From: Acidimicrobiales bacterium
GTDB lineage: Bacteria > Actinomycetota > Acidimicrobiia > Acidimicrobiales > SZUA-35
DNA length: 64,000 nucleotides
Assembly: GCA_020630065.1 (NCBI GenBank)
Contig: JAHDCC010000005.1
Location: forward strand, 107,934-171,933
Direction of reading: 5' to 3'
A program made the position numbers and the translations under genes. The stretch's first letter is position 1. Each line of letters begins with the position of its first letter. Under the pieces are notes generated by a model, which saw only the letters and a list, made by a program, of their open reading frames with translations, was not told the origin of the DNA and searched no databases. This document shows, in pieces, positions 9,132 through 17,646 of the stretch.

Positions 9132-9935
9132 ATGCAGGTCGAACCAGATACAACTCAACGAAAAACGTTCCAGGCTGACCGCCAACGAGAGATGGCGGCC
9201 GAGCTCAAAGCCGTTGGGAAGCTAAACGTTCAGGACCTTGCCAAGTCATATGGCGTAACCACCGAGACTATACGGCGGGATCTTTCCGACCTCGAGCACA
9301 TGAAGCTGGCCCGTCGGGTACATGGAGGGGCCGTTCCGTGGGAAAAGCAGACATTAGAGCGAAAGGTTCATGTCCGCAACTCGCTCAACAGAAAATCCAA
9401 ACGGGAAATTGGACGGCTCGCAGTTAAACAGATTACCGAGCAGAGCACCATTGCCATTGATTCTGGCAGCACGCTGACCCAGTTTGCCGAACTCATCCCA
9501 CAAGATCTCGAAATCCAAGTGGTCACCAACTCAATCCAGACGGCTCAAGTACTCATGAGCCACTCAGGATCAGAACTGATCTTGTTGGGCGGCAAAGTTC
9601 GGAAGGACACGCTGGCGATGGTCGATGCCGAAGCTATTCGGGCGGTAAAAACCATGTCGTTTGATGTGTCATTCATCAGTTGTGATGGCTTCTCTCTCGA
9701 GCGTGGCCTTTCAACTCCGAGTACAACCGAGGCGACTCTTAAACAGGCATTCGTTTCTGCGGGCAACTTGGTGATCGCTCTCGTTGATAGCAGCAAACAA
9801 GACCAAGAATTCTTCAGAGCATTTGCCACCTGGGACGAAATCGACATCTTTATCACCGACGAAATGAGTGATGAACTAGCGGCAGAGATTGAACGTAGAG
9901 GGCCTTCGGTCATCCGCTGCTCACGCGCAGACTAG
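9132..9935 (+). CDS. DeoR/GlpR family transcriptional regulator
   Basis: 267 residues. The N-terminal winged helix (residues about 15-70) contains the DeoR recognition helix VTTETIRRDLSDLE and the RRVHGGAVP hinge. The C-terminal DeoRC sensor domain has the sugar-phosphate-isomerase-like fold, with IAIDSGSTLTQFAE and LLGGKVRKDT. Such proteins are repressors released by phosphorylated sugars. It follows the polyol dehydrogenase gene by 14 bp and probably controls both arms of the divergent module through the repeats at 7514-7579. Confidence 0.9.
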   Translation: MQVEPDTTQRKTFQADRQREMAAELKAVGKLNVQDLAKSYGVTTETIRRDLSDLEHMKLARRVHGGAVPWEKQTLERKVHVRNSLNRKSKREIGRLAVKQITEQSTIAIDSGSTLTQFAELIPQDLEIQVVTNSIQTAQVLMSHSGSELILLGGKVRKDTLAMVDAEAIRAVKTMSFDVSFISCDGFSLERGLSTPSTTEATLKQAFVSAGNLVIALVDSSKQDQEFFRAFATWDEIDIFITDEMSDELAAEIERRGPSVIRCSRAD

Positions 9936-9985
9936 ACAAATCTGTACTGCGCGACATTACTGGCTAAGCAACATAGGCGGAAAAC

Positions 9986-11176
9986 GTGCAGGACAACCCA
10001 ATACCGGCCGAGACCACAACTTTTTGGCGTGGTCTTGTCGGAATCCTTGTCATAGTGGCATTGGCGGTCACTGGACTGAATCTCTTCCGATACGGTCTTA
10101 CACCGTTTGACAGCGCCGGTTTAGAAGACCAGACTAACCCGGTCTCCGGTCCCGAGGCCACCGTGGCCGGTGATGATACGTCAACGACCCTGCCAATTCC
10201 AAATACCGATGAACTTTCCGCCCTAGTCTCAGGGCAGAACAACCAGTGGGTTGTCGGCCTTCAACAAAACCACCGTTTTACGCTGTCAGGGCAAATAGGT
10301 GATCAGCAAACCAAAGATCTGTTGGAAGAGTCGATGCGTGAAACCTACGGAGACTTGGCTACGAGTGAGCTTATCGTCAATCCACGTATCGAAGTAGCTC
10401 CATGGACGTTGTCGGCCTCCAACTTGTTTAAGGAAGTGGCGGCGCACATGATTGACGGCGGGTTCGCCATTGGTAACGGAGACGCCCACTTCGTTGGTAC
10501 CACCCCAAATCAAGCGAGCCGGACGACTCTAAAAGATGCACTGTCTGGAATCGAGCTAACACTGTTTGATCAACTCGAACTAGCGAACCTCAACAGCCCT
10601 ACCCTGTTGGCAACCCATAAGGACGGTCGGCTGTTCATGTCTGGACGGGTCCCCAATCAAGACACACTCGACGAACTCACCCAATCGGCGACTGATCTCT
10701 ATGGCGCGGACAACGTAACCAGCAACCTTCTAGTCGACAAAACCACCTTTGCCCCAATCGCCTTGGCCCGATGGCAAGAGAACCTTGTTTTGTTTTTTCC
10801 TTTTGGCGATTATCGAATCCAAATTATGGATGGGACGTTCACGGGAGAGCTTCGAGGAGGACTGGTATTTGAACGGGGTTCTGCTGATTTAACCGAAGAA
10901 GGACGAGAATTCTTAGATATATTTCCAACGATCATTAACCGGTCAAATGGTCAGGTTACCGTTCTGGGACACACTGACAATTCCGGCTCTCAGGCCCTCA
11001 ACCAGAGCCTTAGTCAGCGACGGGCTGAAGCCGTAACGAACTATCTGATTTCTAAAGAAATCCCTGATGAGCGTATAACGGCAGAAGGAAAAGGCGATAG
11101 TGATCCGACGGCCTCTAACAACTCAGAAGAAGGGCGTCAACAAAACCGGCGCGTTGAGATTGTTGTCTCGCCGTAG
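9986..11176 (+). CDS. OmpA-family protein with BON-like repeats, ArfA-like (copy 1)
   Basis: 396 residues from a GTG start. A single N-terminal membrane helix (residues about 17-33) anchors the protein. A central region with two BON-like segments follows, each containing a RETYG- or DLYGADNV-type motif. The C-terminus is a peptidoglycan-binding OmpA domain: SADLTEEGREFL, VLGHTDNSG, LSQRRAEAV and NRRVEIVV. The order helix-BON-OmpA matches mycobacterial ArfA (OmpATb). It probably links the membrane to the cell wall. A paralogue follows directly downstream. Confidence 0.85.
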   Translation: MQDNPIPAETTTFWRGLVGILVIVALAVTGLNLFRYGLTPFDSAGLEDQTNPVSGPEATVAGDDTSTTLPIPNTDELSALVSGQNNQWVVGLQQNHRFTLSGQIGDQQTKDLLEESMRETYGDLATSELIVNPRIEVAPWTLSASNLFKEVAAHMIDGGFAIGNGDAHFVGTTPNQASRTTLKDALSGIELTLFDQLELANLNSPTLLATHKDGRLFMSGRVPNQDTLDELTQSATDLYGADNVTSNLLVDKTTFAPIALARWQENLVLFFPFGDYRIQIMDGTFTGELRGGLVFERGSADLTEEGREFLDIFPTIINRSNGQVTVLGHTDNSGSQALNQSLSQRRAEAVTNYLISKEIPDERITAEGKGDSDPTASNNSEEGRQQNRRVEIVVSP

Positions 11177-11354
11177 CCGTATCAGCGGTTACTCAACCGT
11201 ACCGACGCATGTTGCACCCGTTTGAAACAAATTTCACCAGATAAAATGGGCTGGTCGGCCCCGGCGTGGAGGCTGATGAGGGCCCGATAACTGCTTGGTT
11301 GTTCCCACAGACAGGATTGGGCCTGCTGGCTTCAACCAGGGGGCGGTTATTGTC

Positions 11355-12569
11355 ATGCAGGACACAAAGACCGAGAACAACACTTCGAAACAATCAGTGA
11401 TTAGTAAGAAGACTTGGTTATCGATTATTGTGGCGTTAACTATCGGTGCTGTTGGTGTCCTAACTCTAAATCTGAATCGGTACAATCTCCCACCGTTCTC
11501 CGATCAGGTAGCGGCCCAAGCGAGCCCGGCGGCTCCTGAGTCAACGACCTCAACGACTACCCAGGCGATTGACCCAACCCAGTTTCCGTCTACCGATGAC
11601 TTGGAAGAGCTGGTTTCGTTGGACAACAATTCTTGGCTAGCAGCGCGTCAAGAAAACTTCCGATTTACCCTGTCAGGTGAAGTTCCCGACCAGGAAACTA
11701 AAGCACTCATCGAGACTGCGATGCGCGAAACATACGGTAATTTCTCTCTGACCAACATTACCGTGAACCCTTCGGTTCTGGGAGGAAGTTGGTTCGAGTC
11801 GTCGCCGTCGCTGATCAAAACATTCGCCTCTCAAATCATCGATGGTGGCTTCGCTTTGCGAAATGGTCGTCTACATTTCGAAGGTCAGGTAGCAAACGAT
11901 GCCAATGTCAGCACGCTTCAAGGCATGTCGACTCTGCCTGGTATGCCTCAAAGCATCGAGGCGACGTTGGAGGTGACGGGCCTACGAAACCCGGCGATCA
12001 CGGCAACTCGGCGGAGTGACAAATTGTTCCTGCTAGGTTTTGTCCCCTCCCAAGAAATCGCCGACGAAATCGCTACTGCGAGTGAAGACCTGTACGGAGC
12101 CGAGAATGTCTCCAACAATCTTTCGGTCGATGACACGACTTTTGCCCCGTTTGCTATTGCTCGTTGGCAAGAAAATCTGACTGCGTTTTTCCCGTTTGGA
12201 GAGTACAAAATCGAGATAAAGGGCGGCAGTTTCTCGGGAGAGCTACGAGGTGGGCTGGCCTTTAGTCCTTCGTCATCCGATCTCACTCCTCAGGGCGAAG
12301 CGTTTCTCGAGGTCTTTCCGAGCTTAGTTAATCGCTCGAACGGCCAAATCTCGGTAGTCGGCCACACCGACAACTCTGGCACGTTTGACACCAATCTGGA
12401 GCTGAGCCAACAGCGGGCCGAAGCAGTCGGCGCCTTCTTAACCGAAAACGGTATCTCAGAGGACAGAATAGTGGCTGTAGGCAAAGGCGATACTGAGCCG
12501 ACCGCTTCGAACGCCACCGAAGAAGGCCGGCAGCTTAACCGCCGAGTCGAAGTTAAGTGGGTTATCTAG
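11355..12569 (+). CDS. OmpA-family protein with BON-like repeats, ArfA-like (copy 2)
   Basis: About 404 residues, a tandem paralogue of the preceding protein with the same architecture: a start beginning MQD, one membrane helix, the FRFTLSGEVPDQETK and MRETYGNF segments, the DLYGAENVSNNLSVD segment and a C-terminal OmpA domain with GHTDNSG and NRRVEVKW. ATG 11355 is preferred over 11295 because it aligns with the start of copy 1. The 178-bp gap between the copies contains no gene and could hold a separate promoter. Divergence between the copies suggests an old duplication. Confidence 0.82.
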   Translation: MQDTKTENNTSKQSVISKKTWLSIIVALTIGAVGVLTLNLNRYNLPPFSDQVAAQASPAAPESTTSTTTQAIDPTQFPSTDDLEELVSLDNNSWLAARQENFRFTLSGEVPDQETKALIETAMRETYGNFSLTNITVNPSVLGGSWFESSPSLIKTFASQIIDGGFALRNGRLHFEGQVANDANVSTLQGMSTLPGMPQSIEATLEVTGLRNPAITATRRSDKLFLLGFVPSQEIADEIATASEDLYGAENVSNNLSVDDTTFAPFAIARWQENLTAFFPFGEYKIEIKGGSFSGELRGGLAFSPSSSDLTPQGEAFLEVFPSLVNRSNGQISVVGHTDNSGTFDTNLELSQQRAEAVGAFLTENGISEDRIVAVGKGDTEPTASNATEEGRQLNRRVEVKWVI

Positions 12570-12687
12570 TACACGTTTGCTAGTCGGTCGGTGTCATAGG
12601 CTGGCTCTATTATTGGCGTGTGTATGTTTTTAGAACCGTGCGCTTCGCAGCTTGGGCTGCCTGTAGACCCTAGTTCTCAGGAGTGTC

Positions 12688-13125
12688 ATGAAGACCTCAG
12701 CCCTGCCCACTTCAGTATCAACGTTTCGCGAAGCTCTTGGCCTCGCGTTTGAACTTGACGATCTTTCCCCAGACCAGACATTTTCTTTGCACCTCTCCCC
12801 GACTGGGGCAGTTGAAAACGTGGTGGCGATATCCGAGATATATTCACCGCAAACGATAGAGCGGCTCTTGTCCCGACCCGCCAGCCGCTGGCTACTTATC
12901 ACTAGCCTTGACGTTCCTCTCGGACCTGTTCTTCGTTCAGATACGTTGTGGTTCTCGTTCCTCAGTTCTATCGCCCAGGTGAGATTCCAAACGTTGGTGG
13001 ATTGGATTGTCGTCGATGGGGAGGACGCCAGGTCGTTCGCTTATCTGACGTCGCCTGAGACAGCCTGGGTCGACGACCCTGCTGAGGTTCGTCGCCACGA
13101 CTACATCAACATGGCGGCCAGCTGA
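12688..13125 (+). CDS. Small RadC/JAB-like protein without metal ligands (tentative)
   Basis: 145 residues with an AGGAG site 4-5 bp before ATG 12688. I do not recognise it with certainty. The C-terminal half reads like the end of a RadC (JAB/MPN) domain: a Pro-Leu-Gly turn, an Arg-Ser-Asp motif followed by a helix, and then TLVDWIVVDGEDARSFAYL, which parallels the LLDHIIIG strand of RadC. The HxH pair that binds zinc in RadC is absent (the corresponding stretch is TSLDVPLG). If the relation is real it is a non-catalytic remnant. It could also be an unrelated actinobacterial orphan. Confidence 0.55.
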   Translation: MKTSALPTSVSTFREALGLAFELDDLSPDQTFSLHLSPTGAVENVVAISEIYSPQTIERLLSRPASRWLLITSLDVPLGPVLRSDTLWFSFLSSIAQVRFQTLVDWIVVDGEDARSFAYLTSPETAWVDDPAEVRRHDYINMAAS

Positions 13126-13140
13126 GCGGCACCCAAGATA

Positions 13141-14151
13141 TTACTCTACTGAGGCGTCCATCGGCGTGGTTTGTGTCAGCGAAGCTGCCTCTTTACGTAC
13201 CCGAAGCTCAGAGAACACGATTGCGAGCAGAAGCAGAATTCCGATCACGATCAACGATGACCAAGGGCTCCATGGCAGGTGCCAGTCGAGCCACAGGGCA
13301 GCCATTTTTAGGCCGACGAATATGAGTATGAACCCGAGCGCATGATTTAGGTAATGGAACCGGTCACGGGCGTCAGCGAGGAGAAAGTACATTGCCCGCA
13401 GACCAAGGATGGCAAATGCGTTCGACGACAACACTAAGAATGGATCTTGAGCGATCGCTAGAATTGCGGGAACCGAGTCAAGCGCAAAGACAACATCGGT
13501 TGCCTCCACTACTACCAACGCCGCTAGTAGCGGGGTCGCAGCCCGTTTACCGTTCTGCATTGTGAAGAACTTCTGCCCATCCAACGCATCACTTACCGGC
13601 ATTATCCGGCTGAGGAGACCAAGGCCCGTTGTCGCAGACTTTTCGCTTTCGTCTTCGGTGTGGCGAATCATGCGTATACCGGTGAATACGAGAAAGCCGC
13701 CAAATATCACAAACAGCCAATTGAACTGTTGGAGAAGCTCCGTTGCGCCAAAGATAAAAATCGCCCGCAAGGCTAACGCTCCGAAGATGCCCCAGAACAG
13801 TACCCGATGCTGGTACTTCACCGGTATCGACATGCTTGAGAACAACATGGACCAAACAAAAACGTTGTCGACGCTCAGAGATTTCTCGACCAGATACCCG
13901 GCTATGTACTCGCCGAACGCTTCAGAACCGTAGGCAACCCATACAAAACCAGCGAAAGTTAAACCACACGCAACCCAGAACAGTGATTCTTTAGCCGACT
14001 CGGAGAAGGTGGGAACATGAGCCTTACGGTGTCTGTACAAATCGATCGCAAGTAGGGCTACGATTACGACCCCTAAACCTATCCATGCCGTCGACCCTGC
14101 GGGGACGTCAACAAAGTTCTTTTCAGCCTCACTGGCGGCCAGAATACCCAT
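13141..14151 (-). CDS. TerC/Alx family integral membrane protein
   Basis: About 336 residues from ATG 14151, with about nine hydrophobic segments. Signatures of the family are the DLYRHRKAHVP loop after the first helix, LVEKSLSVDNVFVW with its acidic membrane residue, and VVEATDVVFALDSVPA with paired Asp residues near the membrane. Alx-type members export manganese; others are linked to tellurite resistance. AGAGG lies upstream of 14151. The open frame continues to 14253, but that extension is not needed by the fold. The gene is convergent with the RadC-like ORF and divergent from the hydrolase gene. Confidence 0.88.
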   Translation of the reverse strand: MGILAASEAEKNFVDVPAGSTAWIGLGVVIVALLAIDLYRHRKAHVPTFSESAKESLFWVACGLTFAGFVWVAYGSEAFGEYIAGYLVEKSLSVDNVFVWSMLFSSMSIPVKYQHRVLFWGIFGALALRAIFIFGATELLQQFNWLFVIFGGFLVFTGIRMIRHTEDESEKSATTGLGLLSRIMPVSDALDGQKFFTMQNGKRAATPLLAALVVVEATDVVFALDSVPAILAIAQDPFLVLSSNAFAILGLRAMYFLLADARDRFHYLNHALGFILIFVGLKMAALWLDWHLPWSPWSSLIVIGILLLLAIVFSELRVRKEAASLTQTTPMDASVE

Positions 14152-14267
14152 CAATTTAGCACCTCTCGCAGCAGAGTGTAACAAGAACTTATCGGCAAGA
14201 GCGATACCGCCTAACGGTAAATAGGATAATTCGACAAGACCCTGTCCGATCACTCCGGAAGTATCTC

Positions 14268-15149
14268 GTGAAGATTAACGACGACACCGCATTCTCCAGT
14301 CCGACAACCCATATTTGCCGAACTTCAAATGACCATGAAATCTACTTTTACGACTACGGAGGCTCAGGACCTACGATCTTGTTCGCCCATGCAGCTAGTT
14401 TTAGTGGGCGTATCTGGGACCAGGTAATCTCGCATCTCCGCCCGGATTATCGATGTGTTTCGTTTGACTTTCGGGGCCATGGTCAAAGCTCCGGCTCCTT
14501 CACTAACCCGGCAGAGGTTTCCCAAGTTTGGGCCTCAATGTTTGCCGATATAGCAGATGTCACAGATCAGCTTGCGGTCGAAGGTCCCATTTTCGGTGTC
14601 GGCCACTCGTTAGGCGGAGCGGGCTTGGTGTCAGCCCAGCTGGCTAACCCGACACTTCTACGCTCACTCTGGGTGTACGAGCCGATCGTTTTTGAGCTAA
14701 ATCCGTTTTTTAGTGCAATTTGTGAAGATATGGCTCGAGCGGCCGAGGAGCGTAAACCAAGTTTCCTGTCAGCTCAGGAAGCTGTCGACAATTTCGCCCC
14801 TCGCCCACCATTCAACGCCGTAGATCCTCAAGTTCTTCAGGATTACATCGAGTATGGGTTTGTTGCCGACAACGGCATGCTTCGTCTGCGTTGCCCGGCT
14901 GAAGTCGAGGCGGCGACATACCGGGGGGCCGCTGACCTGGACGTTTTCGATCAAACATCCGAGATTGAGATCGGGGTCTGCGTCGCTACCGGTTCAACCG
15001 ATCCTCAGGCTATTCACTTGGGGCATGAACTATCGAAAAAGATCCCTGCGGGGGTGTCTATGACCCTAGACGGGCTGGGACACCTTGGGCCTTTGGAAAA
15101 TCCTTCCAAAATTGCTGTGTCAATTTCCGGTTTTTTTGGTTCGTATTGA
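14268..15149 (+). CDS. Alpha/beta hydrolase
   Basis: 293 residues from GTG 14268. The fold is marked by GSGPTILFAHAASFSG (oxyanion loop), SFDFRGHGQS, and the nucleophile elbow GVGHSLGGAG with its Ser. A C-terminal GLGHLGPLENP supplies the catalytic His. Substrates of such enzymes vary (esters, lactones, haloalkanes) and nothing here fixes one. It stands alone between a divergent TerC gene and a downstream spacer with a palindrome. Confidence 0.85.
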   Translation: MKINDDTAFSSPTTHICRTSNDHEIYFYDYGGSGPTILFAHAASFSGRIWDQVISHLRPDYRCVSFDFRGHGQSSGSFTNPAEVSQVWASMFADIADVTDQLAVEGPIFGVGHSLGGAGLVSAQLANPTLLRSLWVYEPIVFELNPFFSAICEDMARAAEERKPSFLSAQEAVDNFAPRPPFNAVDPQVLQDYIEYGFVADNGMLRLRCPAEVEAATYRGAADLDVFDQTSEIEIGVCVATGSTDPQAIHLGHELSKKIPAGVSMTLDGLGHLGPLENPSKIAVSISGFFGSY

Positions 15150-15214
15150 CCATCTTTTTGTGATGGCTACCCCATGAGAGCGTTCATGGTCATCTTGAGC
15201 GTACAATGATGGTT

Positions 15215-15234
15215 ATGCATCACTGTTGATGCAT
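15215..15234. promoter_or_regulatory. 8-4-8 palindrome upstream of the tail-anchored protein gene
   Basis: ATGCATCA, a CTGT spacer and TGATGCAT form a perfect dyad 80 bp before ATG 15314. The element is short and A/T-rich enough to be a homodimeric repressor site rather than a terminator. No regulator gene is adjacent, so its partner is unknown. Confidence 0.4.
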
Positions 15235-15313
15235 CTGGCCTACCTTTAACAAGGGAGATCAGGGAAGCTGGTAGCCCCCTACCGGCTTGTGCATTCGAAA
15301 CGAAGGAAATTCC

Positions 15314-16687
15314 ATGATCGACTCAGCGGACCTGGTCGGTATTGAAATTGGTCAAAAATCAGTAAGAGCGATCGTTTTGAGTAGCGACGCAAGTTCTATT
15401 GTCCGTTTTGCCGACACCGCTATTCCTGCCACCCCCGGTTTGCCCGATATTTCGGAATCTATTCAGGCTCTCTGGCGTGAACTCGGGCTCGACCTTTCAA
15501 CTCATGTACGAGCAGCTGTTGCCGTCAGCCACATTCATGCCGGCATAGGTAGCGGCCCTTCTATCGAATCTTGGATCGATAGTTTAGGCGGCGACCTAGA
15601 AATCTCGCTGATCCGGGTGGGTGAACGTTTTGAAGGCGTTTCTTACTTCCCCAAAGAGTTCTTGGACGCCATTGGTTCCGGTTTTGAGCCTCTTGGAGTT
15701 GAACCCGACCGAATTGAACTTGCCCCGATCGCGGCGGCACGTTGTTTCGCCCCTAAATCTACATGTTCGTTCACCGTCGAGTCAGGGGTCAGCTGGCAAG
15801 CTCGTGTCCATTCAGGTCTTATTCTCGAGGCGATGGTCGCCGAGACACCGTCGGCCCACTCTGGAGTCGCCATCGCTAAAGGTCCTGACACCGGGCACAT
15901 TTCGTCGATTCACGGACTTGAACTAACCGATGAGTTGTTAGCAAGTTTGCGAATCACAGTTAGCGATATCGCGGTCGCTGCTGGCGCGGCTCGCGGCTTG
16001 GTGGAACGTCCAGCCGGAAACCTGCTTGAGGGAACGGTCGGACAACCATCTGAACGGAAACAGACACCCGCTCCAAGCAACACGCCACCTCAACCGGTAA
16101 CGCCGATCAAACCAGCATCGTCGATCACTCAGTTACCCCATCAGGCGGCTCAGACTCCACGTCCGGCATCACCGACCCCGGCAGCAGACAGCGAACAATT
16201 CAAGCCCCTCCCCCCTCAGCACATAACTACAATCGGCGGTTCAACCATACCGATACCGGAGGGAACAAACCCAGCAGCTCAAGCGACTCCAAGCCCGCTT
16301 GAGCCAGGCAAGCAGCGTGCCGGCTTCGAGCCGACTGAGGAAGAAACCGCCAACTCCACTACTGAAAGCCCGGCGGTTACACCTGCATTTCTCCCTCCTT
16401 CTGGGACGATAACAAACAAGACACCCGATATCGAACCGTCGGCTGAACCTCGAGCGGCGGCTACAATCAGTCCCGCTGGACGTAAACGTGGCCGACGTTC
16501 CAAGGAACGACCGTCAACTATCGAGGCTCAACGACCTCGGATAGATCGCCATGAAGACGAATTCCCATCAGAACCTTTCGCAGGTAAAACCCAGGCCGCA
16601 TCGACTTACAATCTGAAGTTGCTTGCGGGTGCGTTAACCGTTCTGATCATTATCGGACTGATTATCTTCTTCGTAGGCCCTTCCTAG
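15314..16687 (+). CDS. Actin-like-fold N-terminal, tail-anchored protein of unknown function
   Basis: About 457 residues from ATG 15314, which has AAGGA 6-7 bp upstream. The first 25 residues (LVGIEIGQKSVRAIVLSSD) resemble the phosphate-1 loop of actin-like ATPases such as PilM or ROK proteins. A Pro/Thr/Ser-rich linker of about 150 residues follows, then a basic patch (GRKRGRRSKER) and one C-terminal membrane helix ending two residues before the stop. The other ATPase signature motifs are not obvious, so nucleotide binding is uncertain. No pilus genes lie nearby. Function unknown. Confidence 0.7.
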   Translation: MIDSADLVGIEIGQKSVRAIVLSSDASSIVRFADTAIPATPGLPDISESIQALWRELGLDLSTHVRAAVAVSHIHAGIGSGPSIESWIDSLGGDLEISLIRVGERFEGVSYFPKEFLDAIGSGFEPLGVEPDRIELAPIAAARCFAPKSTCSFTVESGVSWQARVHSGLILEAMVAETPSAHSGVAIAKGPDTGHISSIHGLELTDELLASLRITVSDIAVAAGAARGLVERPAGNLLEGTVGQPSERKQTPAPSNTPPQPVTPIKPASSITQLPHQAAQTPRPASPTPAADSEQFKPLPPQHITTIGGSTIPIPEGTNPAAQATPSPLEPGKQRAGFEPTEEETANSTTESPAVTPAFLPPSGTITNKTPDIEPSAEPRAAATISPAGRKRGRRSKERPSTIEAQRPRIDRHEDEFPSEPFAGKTQAASTYNLKLLAGALTVLIIIGLIIFFVGPS

Positions 16688-16746
16688 AATTTGGCCACCT
16701 ACCTATCCTCAATGTTTAACGCCGCCACAACTGCTACAAAGGTCTA

Positions 16747-17604
16747 ATGGCATTTCTTGTTTTATCTCTTTCTTGTCCTGACCGACGAGGGATTGTCGCC
16801 TTAGTATCTCAGAAGCTGGCCGATCTTGATGTCAACATCGCCCGCAACTCTCAATTCAGCGACACCGGCACCGGCATGTTCTGCATGAGGACACGGCTGG
16901 AGCTTCAGGGAACCCCTTTTTCGCCTGAGCGGCTACAGGTCGAACTTGAGCCAGTAGCTAAACAGTTGGACGCCTCGCTAAGTATTCGAGCCGAAGAGGA
17001 CCACGCTCGTGCTCTCGTTTTGGTATCCAAGTACGATCATTGTCTGGTAGACCTGATCTATCGCCGACAAACTGGCGAGATCCCAATCGAGATTCCGATC
17101 GTGGTTTCGAACCATGAGGTGTTGGAAGACATCGCAACCGCGGCATCAATCGAGTTTGAACATGTTCCCGCTGATAACAAAGAACGTTCTGAGCAACGTA
17201 TCCGGAGCCTGATTAGCCAACACGATATTGACCTGATCGTCCTCGCTCGCTACATGCAAATTCTGAGCCCTGAGTTCTGCCGTGATTTCAAAGGGCAAAT
17301 CATCAACATACATCATTCGTTCCTACCCGGTTTCAAAGGAGCCAACCCGTATGGTCGAGCATGGGAACGAGGAGTAAAACTAATAGGGGCGACCGCTCAC
17401 TACGTGACTGCAGATCTCGACGAAGGTCCGATCATCGCTCAGGCGACCGAACCGGTTTCGCATCGAGATAGTTCTCAATCAATGATGGTGAAGGGTCGCG
17501 ATATCGAGCGTCGAGTGTTGGCCTCTGCCGTCCTCGCCCACTGTGAAGACCGCATTTTCCTGCTCGGGCAGGAAGGTAACTTTCGAACTGTTGTATTCGA
17601 ATAG
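16747..17604 (+). CDS. purU: Formyltetrahydrofolate deformylase
   Basis: 285 residues. An N-terminal ACT domain (FLVLSLSCPDRRGIVALVSQ) is joined to a formyltransferase-fold hydrolase domain with the motif NIHHSFLPGFKGANPY, containing the catalytic His, followed by GATAHYVTADLDEGPII. The enzyme hydrolyses 10-formyl-THF to formate and THF, balancing one-carbon pools and supplying formate to PurT-type purine synthesis. Length and domain order are standard. It is followed 42 bp later by a flavin disulfide reductase gene on the same strand. Confidence 0.95.
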   Translation: MAFLVLSLSCPDRRGIVALVSQKLADLDVNIARNSQFSDTGTGMFCMRTRLELQGTPFSPERLQVELEPVAKQLDASLSIRAEEDHARALVLVSKYDHCLVDLIYRRQTGEIPIEIPIVVSNHEVLEDIATAASIEFEHVPADNKERSEQRIRSLISQHDIDLIVLARYMQILSPEFCRDFKGQIINIHHSFLPGFKGANPYGRAWERGVKLIGATAHYVTADLDEGPIIAQATEPVSHRDSSQSMMVKGRDIERRVLASAVLAHCEDRIFLLGQEGNFRTVVFE

Positions 17605-17646
17605 CGTCAGCACGGAATAGTACATCGACGACCAGGGTTTGAGCTG

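Noticed and set aside
14152..14267. Manganese (yybP-ykoY) riboswitch upstream of the TerC/Alx gene
   Set aside because: These families often have one, but the conserved L1 and L3 loop sequences are not present in this spacer.
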